64,000 nt of DNA from Alcaligenaceae bacterium SAGV5 (GCA_009360345.1 SPDP01000008.1:51593-115592); one strand, 5' to 3'; positions 34,524 through 44,555 are shown, counted from the stretch's first letter. The notes: generated from the sequence alone by a model not told the origin. Made by a program: numbers and translations.

Positions 34524-35423
34524 CTAGGGGGTTTCTATGGTCCCGACGACCTCGCGGCCGTTGTCGGTGTAGGTCAGGTCCTTGAAGGTCAGGGCGCGGG
34601 CCATGGCGATGCCGCGGCCGTGCATGTCGAAGGCACGGTCGGGGGAGATTTCCAGGTAGGTCCGCCAGTCGAAGCCGGGGCCCTGGTCCTTGATGCGGAA
34701 ACGGATGCGGTCGGGTTCGCGTTCGAAGCTGACACTGGCGATGCGGTCACTGTAGGGAAGCAAGGACAGCCTGCGCTGGATTTCCGCTGCCCACCGGCCT
34801 TCCATGCTCAGGCGGCCCTTGTCGACGAAACCGATTTCCAGGTTGCCATGCTCGACGGCGTTGACCATCAACTCGGCCAGGCCGATCACCGCCACTTCCG
34901 GCGCGGGGCACAGCTTGGCCAGGAAGAACGCGAGCTGCCGGGCTTCGACCAGGGACACGAAGCCGAAGCTGGCCTGCCTCATGTGGGCGAAGACGTCATG
35001 TACGTCCGACAGACGCCGGCGCAGGCCCTTCTGCCGCGCGCGGAACTCGATGGCCGCGCTGACGACCGCGATCAGCATGTCGTGCTCGTACGGCTTGGTC
35101 AGGTAGTAGTAGGCACCCCGGTGTATGCCCTCGAGCACATCCGCCGGGCGCGACGCAGCGGTCTGCATGATGACCGGGATGTCGGCCAGGCGGCGGTCCG
35201 CGCGGATACGGGTCAGTAATTCGATGCCGTCCAGCCCGGGCATCATCCGGTCGAGCACGATCAGGTCATGGTCGGCGCCCGCCTCTTGCAGTACGTCCCA
35301 CGCCTGGATACCGTCCTGCACGCACCGGAGCCGGTAGCGCGGGTCGGACAGATGCTCGGAAATGATTTCCAGGTTGAGCGGCTCGTCGTCGACGACGAGG
35401 ATATTGAACGGTTCCTGCGACAT
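34524..35423 (-). CDS. response regulator with C-terminal RsbW-like ATPase domain
   Basis: 299 aa. N-terminal receiver domain with acidic pocket (VVDDE) and phospho-acceptor D58 (LIVLDRMMPG), then a linker and a GHKL ATPase of the anti-sigma/serine-kinase type: N-box GLAELMVNAVEHGN, G1 KDQGPGFDW and G2 HGRGIAMARAL. There is no phosphatase (PP2C) or DNA-binding domain. Such proteins act in partner switching or as phosphorylation-gated kinases. It lies directly after flgL on the same strand, so a role in flagellar or surface-behaviour control is a reasonable guess; the target protein is not in the window. Confidence 0.85.
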   Translation of the reverse strand: MSQEPFNILVVDDEPLNLEIISEHLSDPRYRLRCVQDGIQAWDVLQEAGADHDLIVLDRMMPGLDGIELLTRIRADRRLADIPVIMQTAASRPADVLEGIHRGAYYYLTKPYEHDMLIAVVSAAIEFRARQKGLRRRLSDVHDVFAHMRQASFGFVSLVEARQLAFFLAKLCPAPEVAVIGLAELMVNAVEHGNLEIGFVDKGRLSMEGRWAAEIQRRLSLLPYSDRIASVSFEREPDRIRFRIKDQGPGFDWRTYLEISPDRAFDMHGRGIAMARALTFKDLTYTDNGREVVGTIETP

Positions 35424-35453
35424 GAAGCATCCGGTAAGGGCCAGGTGAACGCG

Positions 35454-35485
35454 CCGGCAGCTCCATTGCGTCCGTCCGCTGCCGG
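35454..35485 (-). terminator. stem-loop after flgL
   Basis: CCGGCAGC (35454-35461) and GCTGCCGG (35478-35485), 8-bp arms with a 16-nt loop, 11 nt beyond the flgL stop. No T-run, so termination is uncertain; it may only lower expression of the downstream regulator. Confidence 0.4.
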
Positions 35486-35496
35486 ATCCTTCCTGT

Positions 35497-36708
35497 TTAC
35501 AGATAGTTGAATATCGACATCCGGGCGATCTGCGTATAAGTCTGCTGCGCAGCTTGCACAGTGTACGTGCGTTTGGCCAATTCCCCGGTCAATTCGGTCA
35601 TGGTCTCGAGATCGGACCCCACCACCCGGGAGATCTCGCCGGTGATCTGGTCGCTGCGGACTTCGCCCGCGCTGGTGGCCGCCTCGACCTCGGTCAGGCG
35701 GCTGCCGATGGACGAACGCGCTTCGAGCAGCCGGTTCAGGGCCGCGTTCACGTTCAGGTTGGCCTCGTACAGGGCGTTGGCGCGGGAGACCGACTCGGTC
35801 TCGGAAGCAGGCTGGCCGAGCGCCGCGATGGCCTGGTCCAGCGTATCGAACACGCTTTGCGAGCGCGACGCGCCGAAGCTCAACGTATCGCCTTCGGCCG
35901 GGTGCCCGCTGAAACCAATCTGTATGCCGGCGATCTCGATCGCTTGGCCTTCCCCCAGCGTGCCCGTGCCGACCTCGGCCCCGTCCTTGTCCGTGACGGT
36001 ATAGGCGCCGCCGGCGCCGAACTCGATGGCGTATGGACCATACGCCGCCGCGGCCGACCAGGCCTGGCGGTCGGTGACCGTGCTGGAGGTCAGCGTGGCG
36101 CTGCCGGTATTGGCGACGCCGGCGCTGGCTTCCAGCCCGTTCCGGCCGGTGGGGATGTCGCCAAACAGGTAGTTGCCGCTGAAGCTGACATCGATCACCC
36201 GATTGGGGCCGATCTGGCTCTGGCGCACGCCTGCATCGCCCTGGTAGACCACGCCCGAGGCGTTGCGCACGAAGGGCTGGCTGTCGCGCTTGTAGCCGGC
36301 GAAGATGTAGTTGCCGTTCTCGTCCTGGGTATTGGCGACGCTCATCAACTGGTCGCGCAGCCCCTTGAGGTCGGCCAGGATGGATTGCCGGTTTTCCTCG
36401 TTCAACCCGCCTCCGCCCGCCTGCACGATGCGGGTCAGCGCCTGTTGCAGGACATTGCCGGCTTCCACGAGATAGTTCTCGGTGCCTTCCAGCACCCCCT
36501 TGGCATCCGACTGGTTCTTCAGCATCTGCTCATTGGCCTTGAGCGTGGCGTCCAGCGCCACCTCGCGGCCGGCCGCGACCGGGTCGTCGGACGGGCTGAG
36601 GAGCTTGCGCTGGGCGGACAATTGCTGCGAGATCTGCAGCAGCGCGCTCTGCTGGCTGTTGATGGCCCGGATGCTGCTGTCGTAGAACTGGTTGGTGCTG
36701 ACTCTCAT
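35497..36708 (-). CDS. flgL: flagellar hook-filament junction protein FlgL
   Basis: 403 aa. The N-terminus MRVSTNQFYDSSIRAINSQQ and C-terminus (ELAKRTYTVQAAQQTYTQIARMSIFNYL region) are the flagellin-like coiled ends of HAP3; the variable middle carries AGYKRDSQPFVR. It joins hook and filament. Start ATG 36708. Last structural gene of the long flgB-to-flgL array. Confidence 0.95.
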   Translation of the reverse strand: MRVSTNQFYDSSIRAINSQQSALLQISQQLSAQRKLLSPSDDPVAAGREVALDATLKANEQMLKNQSDAKGVLEGTENYLVEAGNVLQQALTRIVQAGGGGLNEENRQSILADLKGLRDQLMSVANTQDENGNYIFAGYKRDSQPFVRNASGVVYQGDAGVRQSQIGPNRVIDVSFSGNYLFGDIPTGRNGLEASAGVANTGSATLTSSTVTDRQAWSAAAAYGPYAIEFGAGGAYTVTDKDGAEVGTGTLGEGQAIEIAGIQIGFSGHPAEGDTLSFGASRSQSVFDTLDQAIAALGQPASETESVSRANALYEANLNVNAALNRLLEARSSIGSRLTEVEAATSAGEVRSDQITGEISRVVGSDLETMTELTGELAKRTYTVQAAQQTYTQIARMSIFNYL

Positions 36709-36728
36709 GGCGTTCCGTGGGCCTCGTG

Positions 36729-38630
36729 TCAATGGATGGCGGCAAGCAACTGGTCGAACAGCTCGGATGACATGCCCAGCACCTTGCCGGCGGCCGCGTA
36801 GGCCTGCTGGTAGCGCAACAGGCTGGCTCCCTCTTCGTCGAGATTCACGCCCGACAGCGACTGTTCGCTGGCTACCGCCTGGTCGTAGGCGGTCTGTTGC
36901 GCGGCCTTGCTGATGTTCAGCGAGGCCGCGCGCGTCCCGACCTGGGAAATGAGCCCGGCGTAGGCATCGGTCAGCGTACTGCCCCCCGCGATCCTGGTGG
37001 TGCCCAGCGCGGCCATGGCCAGCGCGTTGCGGTTGTCGCCCGCGGGGGCGCCGGGGTCGGCCTTGACCGTGATGGCGTCCCCCGCCGCCGGGATGCCGGC
37101 CAGGTCGAAGGCCCAGCCGTTGTACGCAACCGTCTGCTGCGGCGGCTGCAAGGTGCCCGTCGACAGGACCGCGCCATCATCGCCCAGAAGCTCGTAGCCG
37201 GTGGCGGAAGTGAACCGGACGGTGACCGACGTGGCGTAGTCCGGACTGGCCGACGCGGCCGAGCGCAACCGCGACGCCTGGGCGGTGCCGGTGTTGGTAC
37301 CCGCGGTCTCCAGGCCCATGGGCGCGGCGGCGGCCAGCTTGCCGGGGTCCCCCAGCATCACCTCGACGCCGGCCGCGGCCTGGCTGGCGACCTTGATCGT
37401 GAACGTATCGCCGTCGGCCAGGTCGCCGTCGGCCAGGGCGATGGCCAGGCCGTCGACATGCTGCGGCAGCGACGAGAACGGCCCCAGTTCGGTGCCATCG
37501 TCCAGGCGGGTCAGCACATATTCGCTGCCTACCCGTGTCAGTTGGTAGTCGCTGCCGGTCAGCGACCGCGTATCGGCGATCCCCACCGCCAGCCGCGCAT
37601 CGCCGGTATTGCCCCGTTCGCCCACGGCCACGGGATTGCCGATGCGGAACAGGGCCTGCCCCGGCTGGCCGGCGCTGTCCAGGCCGAATTGCTGCTGCTG
37701 GTTGTAGGCCGCCGCCATGGCGATCGCCAGGCGCCCCAGTTCGGACTGGGCATGGGCCAGCTCGTTGTCGCGGAACTGGAGCAACGCCCCCAGCTGGCCG
37801 CCGTCGACGTCGCGCTGGTTGAGCTGCATGGTATGGCTGCCGACGGTCAGCGACAGGCTGCTGCCCGTGGGCGAGTTCGGATCCCGGGTGTCGATCCGCA
37901 GTTGCGCGGCCACCTGCTCCATGACCAGCGGCTGGCCATTGGTCAGATAGATGTTGACGCTCGTGCCCTGGGTACTCGTGGTGATGCCCGTGAGCTTGCC
38001 CAGCTCGCGCACCAGCACGTCGCGCTGGTCCAGAAGGTTGTTGGGCGCCTGGCCATGGCCGGTGGCATAGGCCTCGCCGATCTTGGCATTGTAGGAAGCG
38101 ATGCTCTGCACCAGCTGGTTGATCTGCCCGACCGTGGCGCTTGCCTGGTTGTCGATGCCCTGGCTCAGGGTGGACAGGTCTTCGCTGATGGCGCGGAAAC
38201 GCGCCGCCGTCGATTGCGCCGCCGCAAGCGCGGCCTGCCGCGACGCGGTCTCGGAAGGGTTCTGGCTGAAGCTGCCGATGGCGGTGTACAGGGCGTTCAG
38301 GCTCTGGTTGATCCCGGTATCCACCGACCCGAGGCGGTTGATCAGGCCCCCCATCCGGTCCGAATAGGTGGCGAGATAGCTCAGCGTCGACGCCGACTGG
38401 CTGGCCTGGCCGGCCAGGAAATCGCTATAGGCCCGCTGGACCGTGACGACGTCCACGCCCAGCCCGAAATAGCCGCTGCCGCTGAAGTTCGACATGGCCG
38501 ACTGCAGCACCACCTGCTGGCGCGAATACCCGGGCGTCCCCTGGTTGGAGATGTTGTTGGCGGTGACGGCCAGCCCGGCCTGGGCGGCGCGCAATCCGGT
38601 CAATGCGATGTTGGCGATATTCGTGGTCAT
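36729..38630 (-). CDS. flgK: flagellar hook-associated protein FlgK
   Basis: 633 aa, HAP1. N-terminal rod-type segment (IANIALTGLRAAQAGLAVTA, NNISNQGTPGYSRQ) and the C-terminal heptad end (GVNLDEEGASLLRYQQAYAA, AGKVLGMSSELFDQLL) are diagnostic. The start at 38630 (MTTNIAN) is preferred to an upstream in-frame ATG at 38687 because it begins at the conserved N-terminus. Confidence 0.96.
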   Translation of the reverse strand: MTTNIANIALTGLRAAQAGLAVTANNISNQGTPGYSRQQVVLQSAMSNFSGSGYFGLGVDVVTVQRAYSDFLAGQASQSASTLSYLATYSDRMGGLINRLGSVDTGINQSLNALYTAIGSFSQNPSETASRQAALAAAQSTAARFRAISEDLSTLSQGIDNQASATVGQINQLVQSIASYNAKIGEAYATGHGQAPNNLLDQRDVLVRELGKLTGITTSTQGTSVNIYLTNGQPLVMEQVAAQLRIDTRDPNSPTGSSLSLTVGSHTMQLNQRDVDGGQLGALLQFRDNELAHAQSELGRLAIAMAAAYNQQQQFGLDSAGQPGQALFRIGNPVAVGERGNTGDARLAVGIADTRSLTGSDYQLTRVGSEYVLTRLDDGTELGPFSSLPQHVDGLAIALADGDLADGDTFTIKVASQAAAGVEVMLGDPGKLAAAAPMGLETAGTNTGTAQASRLRSAASASPDYATSVTVRFTSATGYELLGDDGAVLSTGTLQPPQQTVAYNGWAFDLAGIPAAGDAITVKADPGAPAGDNRNALAMAALGTTRIAGGSTLTDAYAGLISQVGTRAASLNISKAAQQTAYDQAVASEQSLSGVNLDEEGASLLRYQQAYAAAGKVLGMSSELFDQLLAAIH

Positions 38631-38755
38631 GGTCTCATGCGGCCTGCCTGGCGTGCGCGGCTGCGCCACGCACGGCTGATGTATCACTTAACGGACGCCG
38701 GCGCCCAAGCTTGAGCCTGTCCGCGGTGCCCGGCCCGGACTGGAACGAACCGCCG

Positions 38756-39850
38756 CTAGACGACGATCTGCATGGCGCGCCGGATGGTGCTGCCCAGCTT
38801 CTCGGCATACCTGGGGTCGGTCGCGTAGCCGGCCCGCTGCAATCCCTGCGCGAACTGCTCCGCGTTGCCGGCCGATTGCAGCACCTTGGCATAGCGGGGA
38901 TTCGACGCCAGCAGGCGCGCATAATCCTCGAAAGCCTGTTCGTAGGAGTCGTAGGCGCGGAACTCGGCGGTCACGCGCTCCGGCGCCCCGTTGCGGTATT
39001 CGGTCGTGCGGGTGCGCACGGTGCGGCCGTCCCAGCCCGTCGCCTTGATCCCGAACAGATTGTGGCTGGGCTCACCCTGGGCGCCGCGGATCTCGCGCCG
39101 CCCCCAGCCGGACTCCAGGGCGGCCTGGCCCAGGATATAGGCGGCGGGGATGCCCGTCGCGGCCTCCGCCCGTTTGGCGGCAGGCAGGAACTTGCCCAGG
39201 AATTCGGCCCTTGTCTCCTCCGCGGACGAAGGTGTGGCGCGCACCTCGGCCGCCGGCCTGGCCTTGATATTGGCATTGGCCACCGCGGGCGGCGCATACG
39301 CGGCCTGGCCACCGAACCTGCCATTCTGGATGCGGCGCGTGGCACCCGCCTCCCCTGCCAGCGCCGCGGCGTCCAGGCCGCCTATCATGCCGCTGGTCGC
39401 GGTGGCGGGCGTCCCCACGGCCCGGCCGCGGGCCAGTTCCAGCGTGGACATCGACAAAGGGAGCCCGGCCCGGCGCAAGGACTCCGGCGACACGGTGCTG
39501 CGGGTCAATTGCTTCTCCAGCATGTCGGCCAGCCCCAGGCCGCTATGCGCCGGGCCGTGGCCGCCCGCCTCCGCCACGCCCGCCAGCTTCTGCGCCATCT
39601 GCTGGTCCAGCATGCCCCGCCAGGTCTGCGAGGCGGGACTGTTCAAGGCCTGGGCCAGCGGACCGTCGCCCGCCATCGACGACTGCCGCATCTGCGACAG
39701 CAGCATCTGGGCGAACTGCGCCTCGAACTGGCGGGCGGCCTGCCTGACGGTCCCGGCCTGGTCGCGGCGGGCCTGCAGCTTCAGGTTTTCCAGCGACCGG
39801 GCGTCGATCGCCATGCCGCCCCGCTGCATCGCGCTGTCCATCTTGCTCAT
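38756..39850 (-). CDS. flgJ: flagellar rod assembly muramidase FlgJ
   Basis: 364 aa. N-terminal rod-capping domain (RQAARQFEAQFAQMLLSQMR) and C-terminal glucosaminidase-type domain (FLPAAKRAEAATGIPAAYIL, QAALESGWGRREIRG with the probable catalytic Glu). It opens the peptidoglycan for the rod. Start ATG 39850 coincides with the flgI stop. Confidence 0.95.
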   Translation of the reverse strand: MSKMDSAMQRGGMAIDARSLENLKLQARRDQAGTVRQAARQFEAQFAQMLLSQMRQSSMAGDGPLAQALNSPASQTWRGMLDQQMAQKLAGVAEAGGHGPAHSGLGLADMLEKQLTRSTVSPESLRRAGLPLSMSTLELARGRAVGTPATATSGMIGGLDAAALAGEAGATRRIQNGRFGGQAAYAPPAVANANIKARPAAEVRATPSSAEETRAEFLGKFLPAAKRAEAATGIPAAYILGQAALESGWGRREIRGAQGEPSHNLFGIKATGWDGRTVRTRTTEYRNGAPERVTAEFRAYDSYEQAFEDYARLLASNPRYAKVLQSAGNAEQFAQGLQRAGYATDPRYAEKLGSTIRRAMQIVV

Positions 39851-40971
39851 CAGATGATCTCCAGTTCGGCGGTCAGGGCACCCGCGGTCTTGAGCGCCTG
39901 CAGGATGGAAATGAGGTCCTGGGGCGTGGCGCCCAGCAGGTTGAGCGCCTTGACCACTTCCGCCAGTTGCGCGCCACCGTCCAGGTGGACGATGGCGCCG
40001 CCGCTCTGCTTGATCTCGATGTCGGCGCGCTCGGCCACCACGGTCTGTCCGCCCGAGAAAGGCGCCGGCTGGCTGATCACGGGCGCCGTGCTGACCGTGA
40101 CGCTGAGGTTGCCATGGGCGACGGCCACCGGCGCCAGGCGCACGCTCTGGTTCATGACGACCGAGCCGGTGCGCGCGTTGATGACGACCCGCGCCGGCGC
40201 GCGGCTGCCGGCCACCTCCAGGTCCTCGATCTGGGCCATGAAGGCGACCCGGGCATCGGGAGACGACGGCGCGCGCAATTCGATGACCCGGCCGTCGAGC
40301 GCGGTCGCGGTGCCGGGGCCGATGCGGCGGTTGATGGTTTCCACCATCGAGCGCGCCGTCGAGAAATCGGCCGTGGTCAGTTCCAGCCTCAGGGCGCCGT
40401 CATCGGAGAACGGTGTCGGCACGTCCCGCTCGACCGTGGCGCCGGCGGGAATACGGCCCGCGCTCAAATGGTTGATCTGCGCCCGGCTGCCCGCCGCCGA
40501 CGCGCCGGCCCCGCCGACCGATACGCTGCCCTGCGCCATGGCATAGACCTGCCCGTCCAGCCCCTTGAGCGGCGTCAGCAGCAGCGTGCCGCCCCGCAGG
40601 GACTTGGCGTTGCCCATGGAGCTGACCGTCACGTCGACCTGCTGGCCGGGCTGGGAAAACGGCGGCAGCATGGTGGTCACCATCACCGCCGCGACGTTCT
40701 TGAGCTGAAGCCGCGTGCCGGGAGGCACGTTGATGCCCAGGTTGGACAGCATGGACATCAGCGACTGGGTCGTGAACGGCGTCTGCGTGGTCTGGTCGCC
40801 CGTGCCGTCCAGGCCCACGACCAGGCCGTAGCCCACCAGCTGGTTGTGGCGCACGCCCTGGACATTGGCCAGATCCTTGACCCGGGCGGCCTGGGTGGCG
40901 GGGACGAACAGCGCGCCCAGCAGCGCCAGGGCCAGGCACCGGCAGGCGGCGGAGAACGGATGACGGTTCAT
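39850..40971 (-). CDS. flgI: flagellar P-ring protein FlgI
   Basis: 373 aa, with a signal peptide (CLALALLGALFVPATQA) and then ARVKDLANVQGVRHNQLVGYG, the family N-terminus, and GGAIVHLDGGAQLAEVVKAL near the end. Start at ATG 40971; a GTG at 40980 is in frame but not needed. Forms the periplasmic ring around the rod. Confidence 0.96.
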   Translation of the reverse strand: MNRHPFSAACRCLALALLGALFVPATQAARVKDLANVQGVRHNQLVGYGLVVGLDGTGDQTTQTPFTTQSLMSMLSNLGINVPPGTRLQLKNVAAVMVTTMLPPFSQPGQQVDVTVSSMGNAKSLRGGTLLLTPLKGLDGQVYAMAQGSVSVGGAGASAAGSRAQINHLSAGRIPAGATVERDVPTPFSDDGALRLELTTADFSTARSMVETINRRIGPGTATALDGRVIELRAPSSPDARVAFMAQIEDLEVAGSRAPARVVINARTGSVVMNQSVRLAPVAVAHGNLSVTVSTAPVISQPAPFSGGQTVVAERADIEIKQSGGAIVHLDGGAQLAEVVKALNLLGATPQDLISILQALKTAGALTAELEII

Positions 40972-40982
40972 GATGCGCACGC

Positions 40983-41687
40983 TCAGAACGGCAGGAACGA
41001 GTAGAAGAAGCGCGACAGCCAGCCCACCGTCTGGGCCTCGTCGATCGCCCCCTGTCCCCGGTATTCGATGCGGGCATCGGCGACCTGGGTCGAGCTGACC
41101 GAGTTGCCGCCCACGATGTGGGTCGGATTCACCACGCCGGAGAAGCGGACGCGCTCGGTCTCGCGATTGGTGCCGATCTGCTTTTCACCCGAGACCCGCA
41201 TGTTGCCATTGGACAGCACCTCGACCACGGTCACCGTGATCGTGCCCGACAGGATGTTGGACGCGCCGGTCTCGCCGCGGGCGTTGAAGCGGTTCTCGCT
41301 CTCGCCCTGCACGCCCAGGCCGCGCAGGAGGCCGGAACCGGGCAGCTTGTTGATGGACGGGATCCCCGCCGAGGCCGATGCCGTCCGCTGCGCCGAGGTG
41401 TTGTTGCGCTGGGACGAGTTGATGTGTTCTTCCAGGCGCACGACCAGCGTGTCGCCGATGTTGCGTGCCCGCACGTCCTCGAATAGCGGACGATAGCCGG
41501 GCGCCGCCCCGAATATGCCGCCGGTGGGCCGGCGATTCGCGTTGTAGGCCACCGGATCCAGCGGCCGGGCCGTGGTCGGCCCGTCGATGTCGACCTTGGG
41601 CGTGGCGCATGCGGCCAACCCCGCCAGGATCGCCATCCCGGCGCAGGCCCTGGCGCCACGGACACGCGGCCGGAACGCTTGCGTCAT
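40983..41687 (-). CDS. flgH: flagellar L-ring lipoprotein FlgH
   Basis: 234 aa. Lipobox ILAGLAAC in the signal sequence, RNIGDTLVVRLEE, SASAG...LPGSG, ERVRFSGVVNPTHI and the C-terminal WLSRFFYSFLPF are all typical. Outer-membrane ring. Start ATG 41687; 11 nt from flgG and flgI on either side. Confidence 0.96.
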   Translation of the reverse strand: MTQAFRPRVRGARACAGMAILAGLAACATPKVDIDGPTTARPLDPVAYNANRRPTGGIFGAAPGYRPLFEDVRARNIGDTLVVRLEEHINSSQRNNTSAQRTASASAGIPSINKLPGSGLLRGLGVQGESENRFNARGETGASNILSGTITVTVVEVLSNGNMRVSGEKQIGTNRETERVRFSGVVNPTHIVGGNSVSSTQVADARIEYRGQGAIDEAQTVGWLSRFFYSFLPF

Positions 41688-41698
41688 CCCGGCCTTCC

Positions 41699-42481
41699 TC
41701 AGAGCTGCGAGATGCGCTGGAGCATCTGGTCGGCGGTGGTGATGGCGCGCGAATTGATCTCGTACGCGCGCTGGGTCTGGATCATGCCGACCAGTTCCTC
41801 GACCACGTTGACGTTGGAGGCCTCGACGTAGCCCTGGTTGATCAGCCCGGCGCCGTTCAACCCGGGCACGTTGACCACCGGCACGCCCGAGGCCGCGGTC
41901 TCGCCGAACAGATTCTGGCCCAGCGGCTGCAGGCCCGGCGGGTTGATGAAGGTGGCCAGTTGAAGCTGGCCCAACTGGACCGGCTGGGTCTGGCCCGCCA
42001 CCGTCGCCGTCACCACGCCGTCCTGCCCGATGGCGACTTCCTTGACACCTTCCGGCACCACGATGCCCGGATCGATGACCAGGCCGTTGTTGGTCACGAG
42101 CTGCCCCTGGCTGTCGATCTGGAAGCTGCCGTCGCGCGTGTAGGCCAGCGTGCCGTCGGGCAATTGCACCTGGAAGAAGCCGGCGCCGTTGACCGACAGG
42201 TCGAAACTGCTGCTGGTCTGCTGCAGGGCGCCCTGCGAATAGTTGCGTACCGTGGCCACGGGCCGCGAACCGGTTCCCAGCGTGAGCCCCGCGGGCACCT
42301 GGTTCTGCTGCGTGGTCTGCGTACCCGCCGGACGCATGGTCTGGTAGAGCAGATCCTCGAACACCGCGCGCGAACGCTTGTAGCCGTTGGTGCTGACGTT
42401 GGCGAGGTTGTTCGAGATGACGTCCAGCTGGGTCTGCTGCGCATCCAGGCCGGTCTTCGCGATCCAGAGAGAACGCATCAT
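41699..42481 (-). CDS. flgG: flagellar distal rod protein FlgG
   Basis: 260 aa, beginning MMRSLWIAKTGLDAQQTQLD and ending with the DQMLQRISQL coiled end; NNLANVSTNGYKRSRAVFED is the rod-protein signature. Two adjacent ATGs (42481 and 42478) are possible starts. Confidence 0.97.
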   Translation of the reverse strand: MMRSLWIAKTGLDAQQTQLDVISNNLANVSTNGYKRSRAVFEDLLYQTMRPAGTQTTQQNQVPAGLTLGTGSRPVATVRNYSQGALQQTSSSFDLSVNGAGFFQVQLPDGTLAYTRDGSFQIDSQGQLVTNNGLVIDPGIVVPEGVKEVAIGQDGVVTATVAGQTQPVQLGQLQLATFINPPGLQPLGQNLFGETAASGVPVVNVPGLNGAGLINQGYVEASNVNVVEELVGMIQTQRAYEINSRAITTADQMLQRISQL

Positions 42482-42552
42482 GATGCTTGATCCTTATCGC
42501 GGCATGCGCCGCACTACGCAAAATTCCATTACCGCCGGGCCAAGCCCGGGGG

Positions 42553-43296
42553 TCAACTCATGCTCAATATCTGCGTGGCCGACCGCTGGTTCTGGTCGGT
42601 GTTCTGCATGAGCTGTATCTGCACGTCGTAGTGACGCGCCGCGGCGATCATGCCGACCATGGTCTCCACCGCGTTGACGTTGCTGCCTTCGAGCATGCCG
42701 CCCGCCACGCGCACGCCCTCGGCCGCCGGCGCGATCCCGCCCTGGCGCAGGCGGAAAAGGCCGTCCGCGCCGCGCGCCAGCGTATTCCCCGGAGGATTCA
42801 CCAGCTTGAGGTTCGCGATCTGCGCCGCCTGCACCCGGTCGACCTCGGGAATCGAGGAGATCGACCCGTCGGTATTGACCTGCACCTTGGTGTCGGGCGG
42901 GATCAGGACAGGTTCGCCATTGGGATCCAGCACCGGACGCCCCGAGGGGTCGACCAGCATGCCGTCGGCCGTGGTCTGGAAACCGCCCGCGCGGGTATAG
43001 GCCTCGCCGCCATCGGCCGTGCGCACGGCGAACCAGCCATCGCCCTGGATCGCGACATCCAGCTCGCGGCCGGTCGCCATCATCGCGCCGGCCGACATGT
43101 CGGCCCCCGGCGTCGACTCGACCGCATAGGCCCGCGTCCGCAAACCCGGGCCGCCCACGACCGGTGCCGTCCGCTGGGCCGCGATCTCGGCGCGGAATCC
43201 CGGCGTCAGCGCGTTCGACAGGTTGTTGGTCTGCACGTCCTGGCGCCGCATCAATTCACGGGCGCCGGTCGCGGCAATGTAAAGGGCTCTGTCCAT
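42553..43296 (-). CDS. flgF: flagellar proximal rod protein FlgF
   Basis: 247 aa. MDRALYIAATGARELM, NNLSNALTPGFRAEI and the C-terminal VETMVGMIAAARHYDVQIQL identify FlgF. The ATG overlaps the flgE stop (TGATG). Confidence 0.96.
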   Translation of the reverse strand: MDRALYIAATGARELMRRQDVQTNNLSNALTPGFRAEIAAQRTAPVVGGPGLRTRAYAVESTPGADMSAGAMMATGRELDVAIQGDGWFAVRTADGGEAYTRAGGFQTTADGMLVDPSGRPVLDPNGEPVLIPPDTKVQVNTDGSISSIPEVDRVQAAQIANLKLVNPPGNTLARGADGLFRLRQGGIAPAAEGVRVAGGMLEGSNVNAVETMVGMIAAARHYDVQIQLMQNTDQNQRSATQILSMS

Positions 43297-44555
43297 CAGC
43301 GCATGTTGACCAGGGTCTGCATCAGCGAGTCCTGCGTCTTGATCGTTTGCGCGTTGGCCTGGTAGACCCGCTGGGCGGTGATCATGTTCACCAGCTCGCC
43401 GGTCAGGTCGACGTTGGCATCTTCCAGCGCGCCGGAGGTCACGGTGCCGAAGTTGCTCGAGCCGGGCACGCCGATGCGCGGGCCGCCGGACAGGATGGTT
43501 TCCAGGAAGTTGTTGCTGCCGGCCGAGACCAGGCCCTGCGGGTTGACGAAGGACACCAGCGTGATCTGCCCCTGTGCCCGCGATTGCTGGTTGGAGTAGT
43601 TCGCCTTCAGGATGCCGTTCTCGTCGATGGTGAAGCTGGTCAGGCGGCCGGAGGTGTAGCCGTCCTGGCGCTGCAGTTCGTTGCTGAACGCCTGGCCGGT
43701 CTGCGAGGTGGACGCCATGTTGTAGCTGATGCTCAGCGCGGTCGCGCCGGTTCCCAGCGTCGCGGCATCCACGTCGACCTGGAACACGCCGTTGTGCGAG
43801 GCGGCCAGGTCGATCTTGCCCGACGCATCGAACACCAGCGGAGCGCCGTCCAGGGAGCCGTCGCCGTCGGCATCGGTATTGGTCACCTTGCCGTTCAGCG
43901 CGGTATAGACCTCCCACTGGCCCGGCCCGCGCTTCGCATAGAACGTGGACAGGGTGTGCGTGTTGCCCAGCGAGTCATAGACCGCGATGGACGTGGCGTG
44001 GGTATAGGTACTGGAGTCGTCGGGGTTGAACGGCTTGGCGATGCGGTCGATCGCCTCGGCGCGGGAGTCGAGCACCGCGCCCTGCGTGACCTCTGAGGTG
44101 CCTCGCGCCTCGATGGAGCTGACGGTCAGTTTCAGCGGCTGCGGCTGGGCGGTGTTGATGTTGCCGTTCGCATCGGCGACATAGCCCGTCAGGCGCAGGC
44201 CGTTGGCGTTGACCACATAGCCGTTGGCATCCAGGTGGAACTGGCCATTGCGCGAATAGACGATGGACCCCGCGTTGTCCATGCGGAAGAAACCTTCTCC
44301 CGAAATGGCGACGTCGAAGGGATTGGAGGTGACCGAGATCGCCCCCTGGGTGAACAGCTGCGTGACGGAATTGAGCTTGGTTCCGATGCCGATGTTGTTG
44401 GAATAGGTGCCGAGCACCGTCGATGCGTAGACGTCGGCGAATTCGGCCCGCGCGGCCTTGAAGCCCACGGTATTGGCGTTGGCGACGTTGTTGCCGATCA
44501 CGTCGAGGTTCTTGCCGGCGGCGTTCAGGCCGCTCAATGCCTGTTGGAAGCTCAT
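43296..44555 (-). CDS. flgE: flagellar hook protein FlgE
   Basis: 419 aa. MSFQQALSGLNAAGKNLDVI at the N-terminus, NNVANANTVGFKAARAEFAD and the C-terminal VYQANAQTIKTQDSLMQTLV are typical. ATG 44555 is chosen over a GTG at 44558. Hook length is usual for the group. Confidence 0.97.
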   Translation of the reverse strand: MSFQQALSGLNAAGKNLDVIGNNVANANTVGFKAARAEFADVYASTVLGTYSNNIGIGTKLNSVTQLFTQGAISVTSNPFDVAISGEGFFRMDNAGSIVYSRNGQFHLDANGYVVNANGLRLTGYVADANGNINTAQPQPLKLTVSSIEARGTSEVTQGAVLDSRAEAIDRIAKPFNPDDSSTYTHATSIAVYDSLGNTHTLSTFYAKRGPGQWEVYTALNGKVTNTDADGDGSLDGAPLVFDASGKIDLAASHNGVFQVDVDAATLGTGATALSISYNMASTSQTGQAFSNELQRQDGYTSGRLTSFTIDENGILKANYSNQQSRAQGQITLVSFVNPQGLVSAGSNNFLETILSGGPRIGVPGSSNFGTVTSGALEDANVDLTGELVNMITAQRVYQANAQTIKTQDSLMQTLVNMR

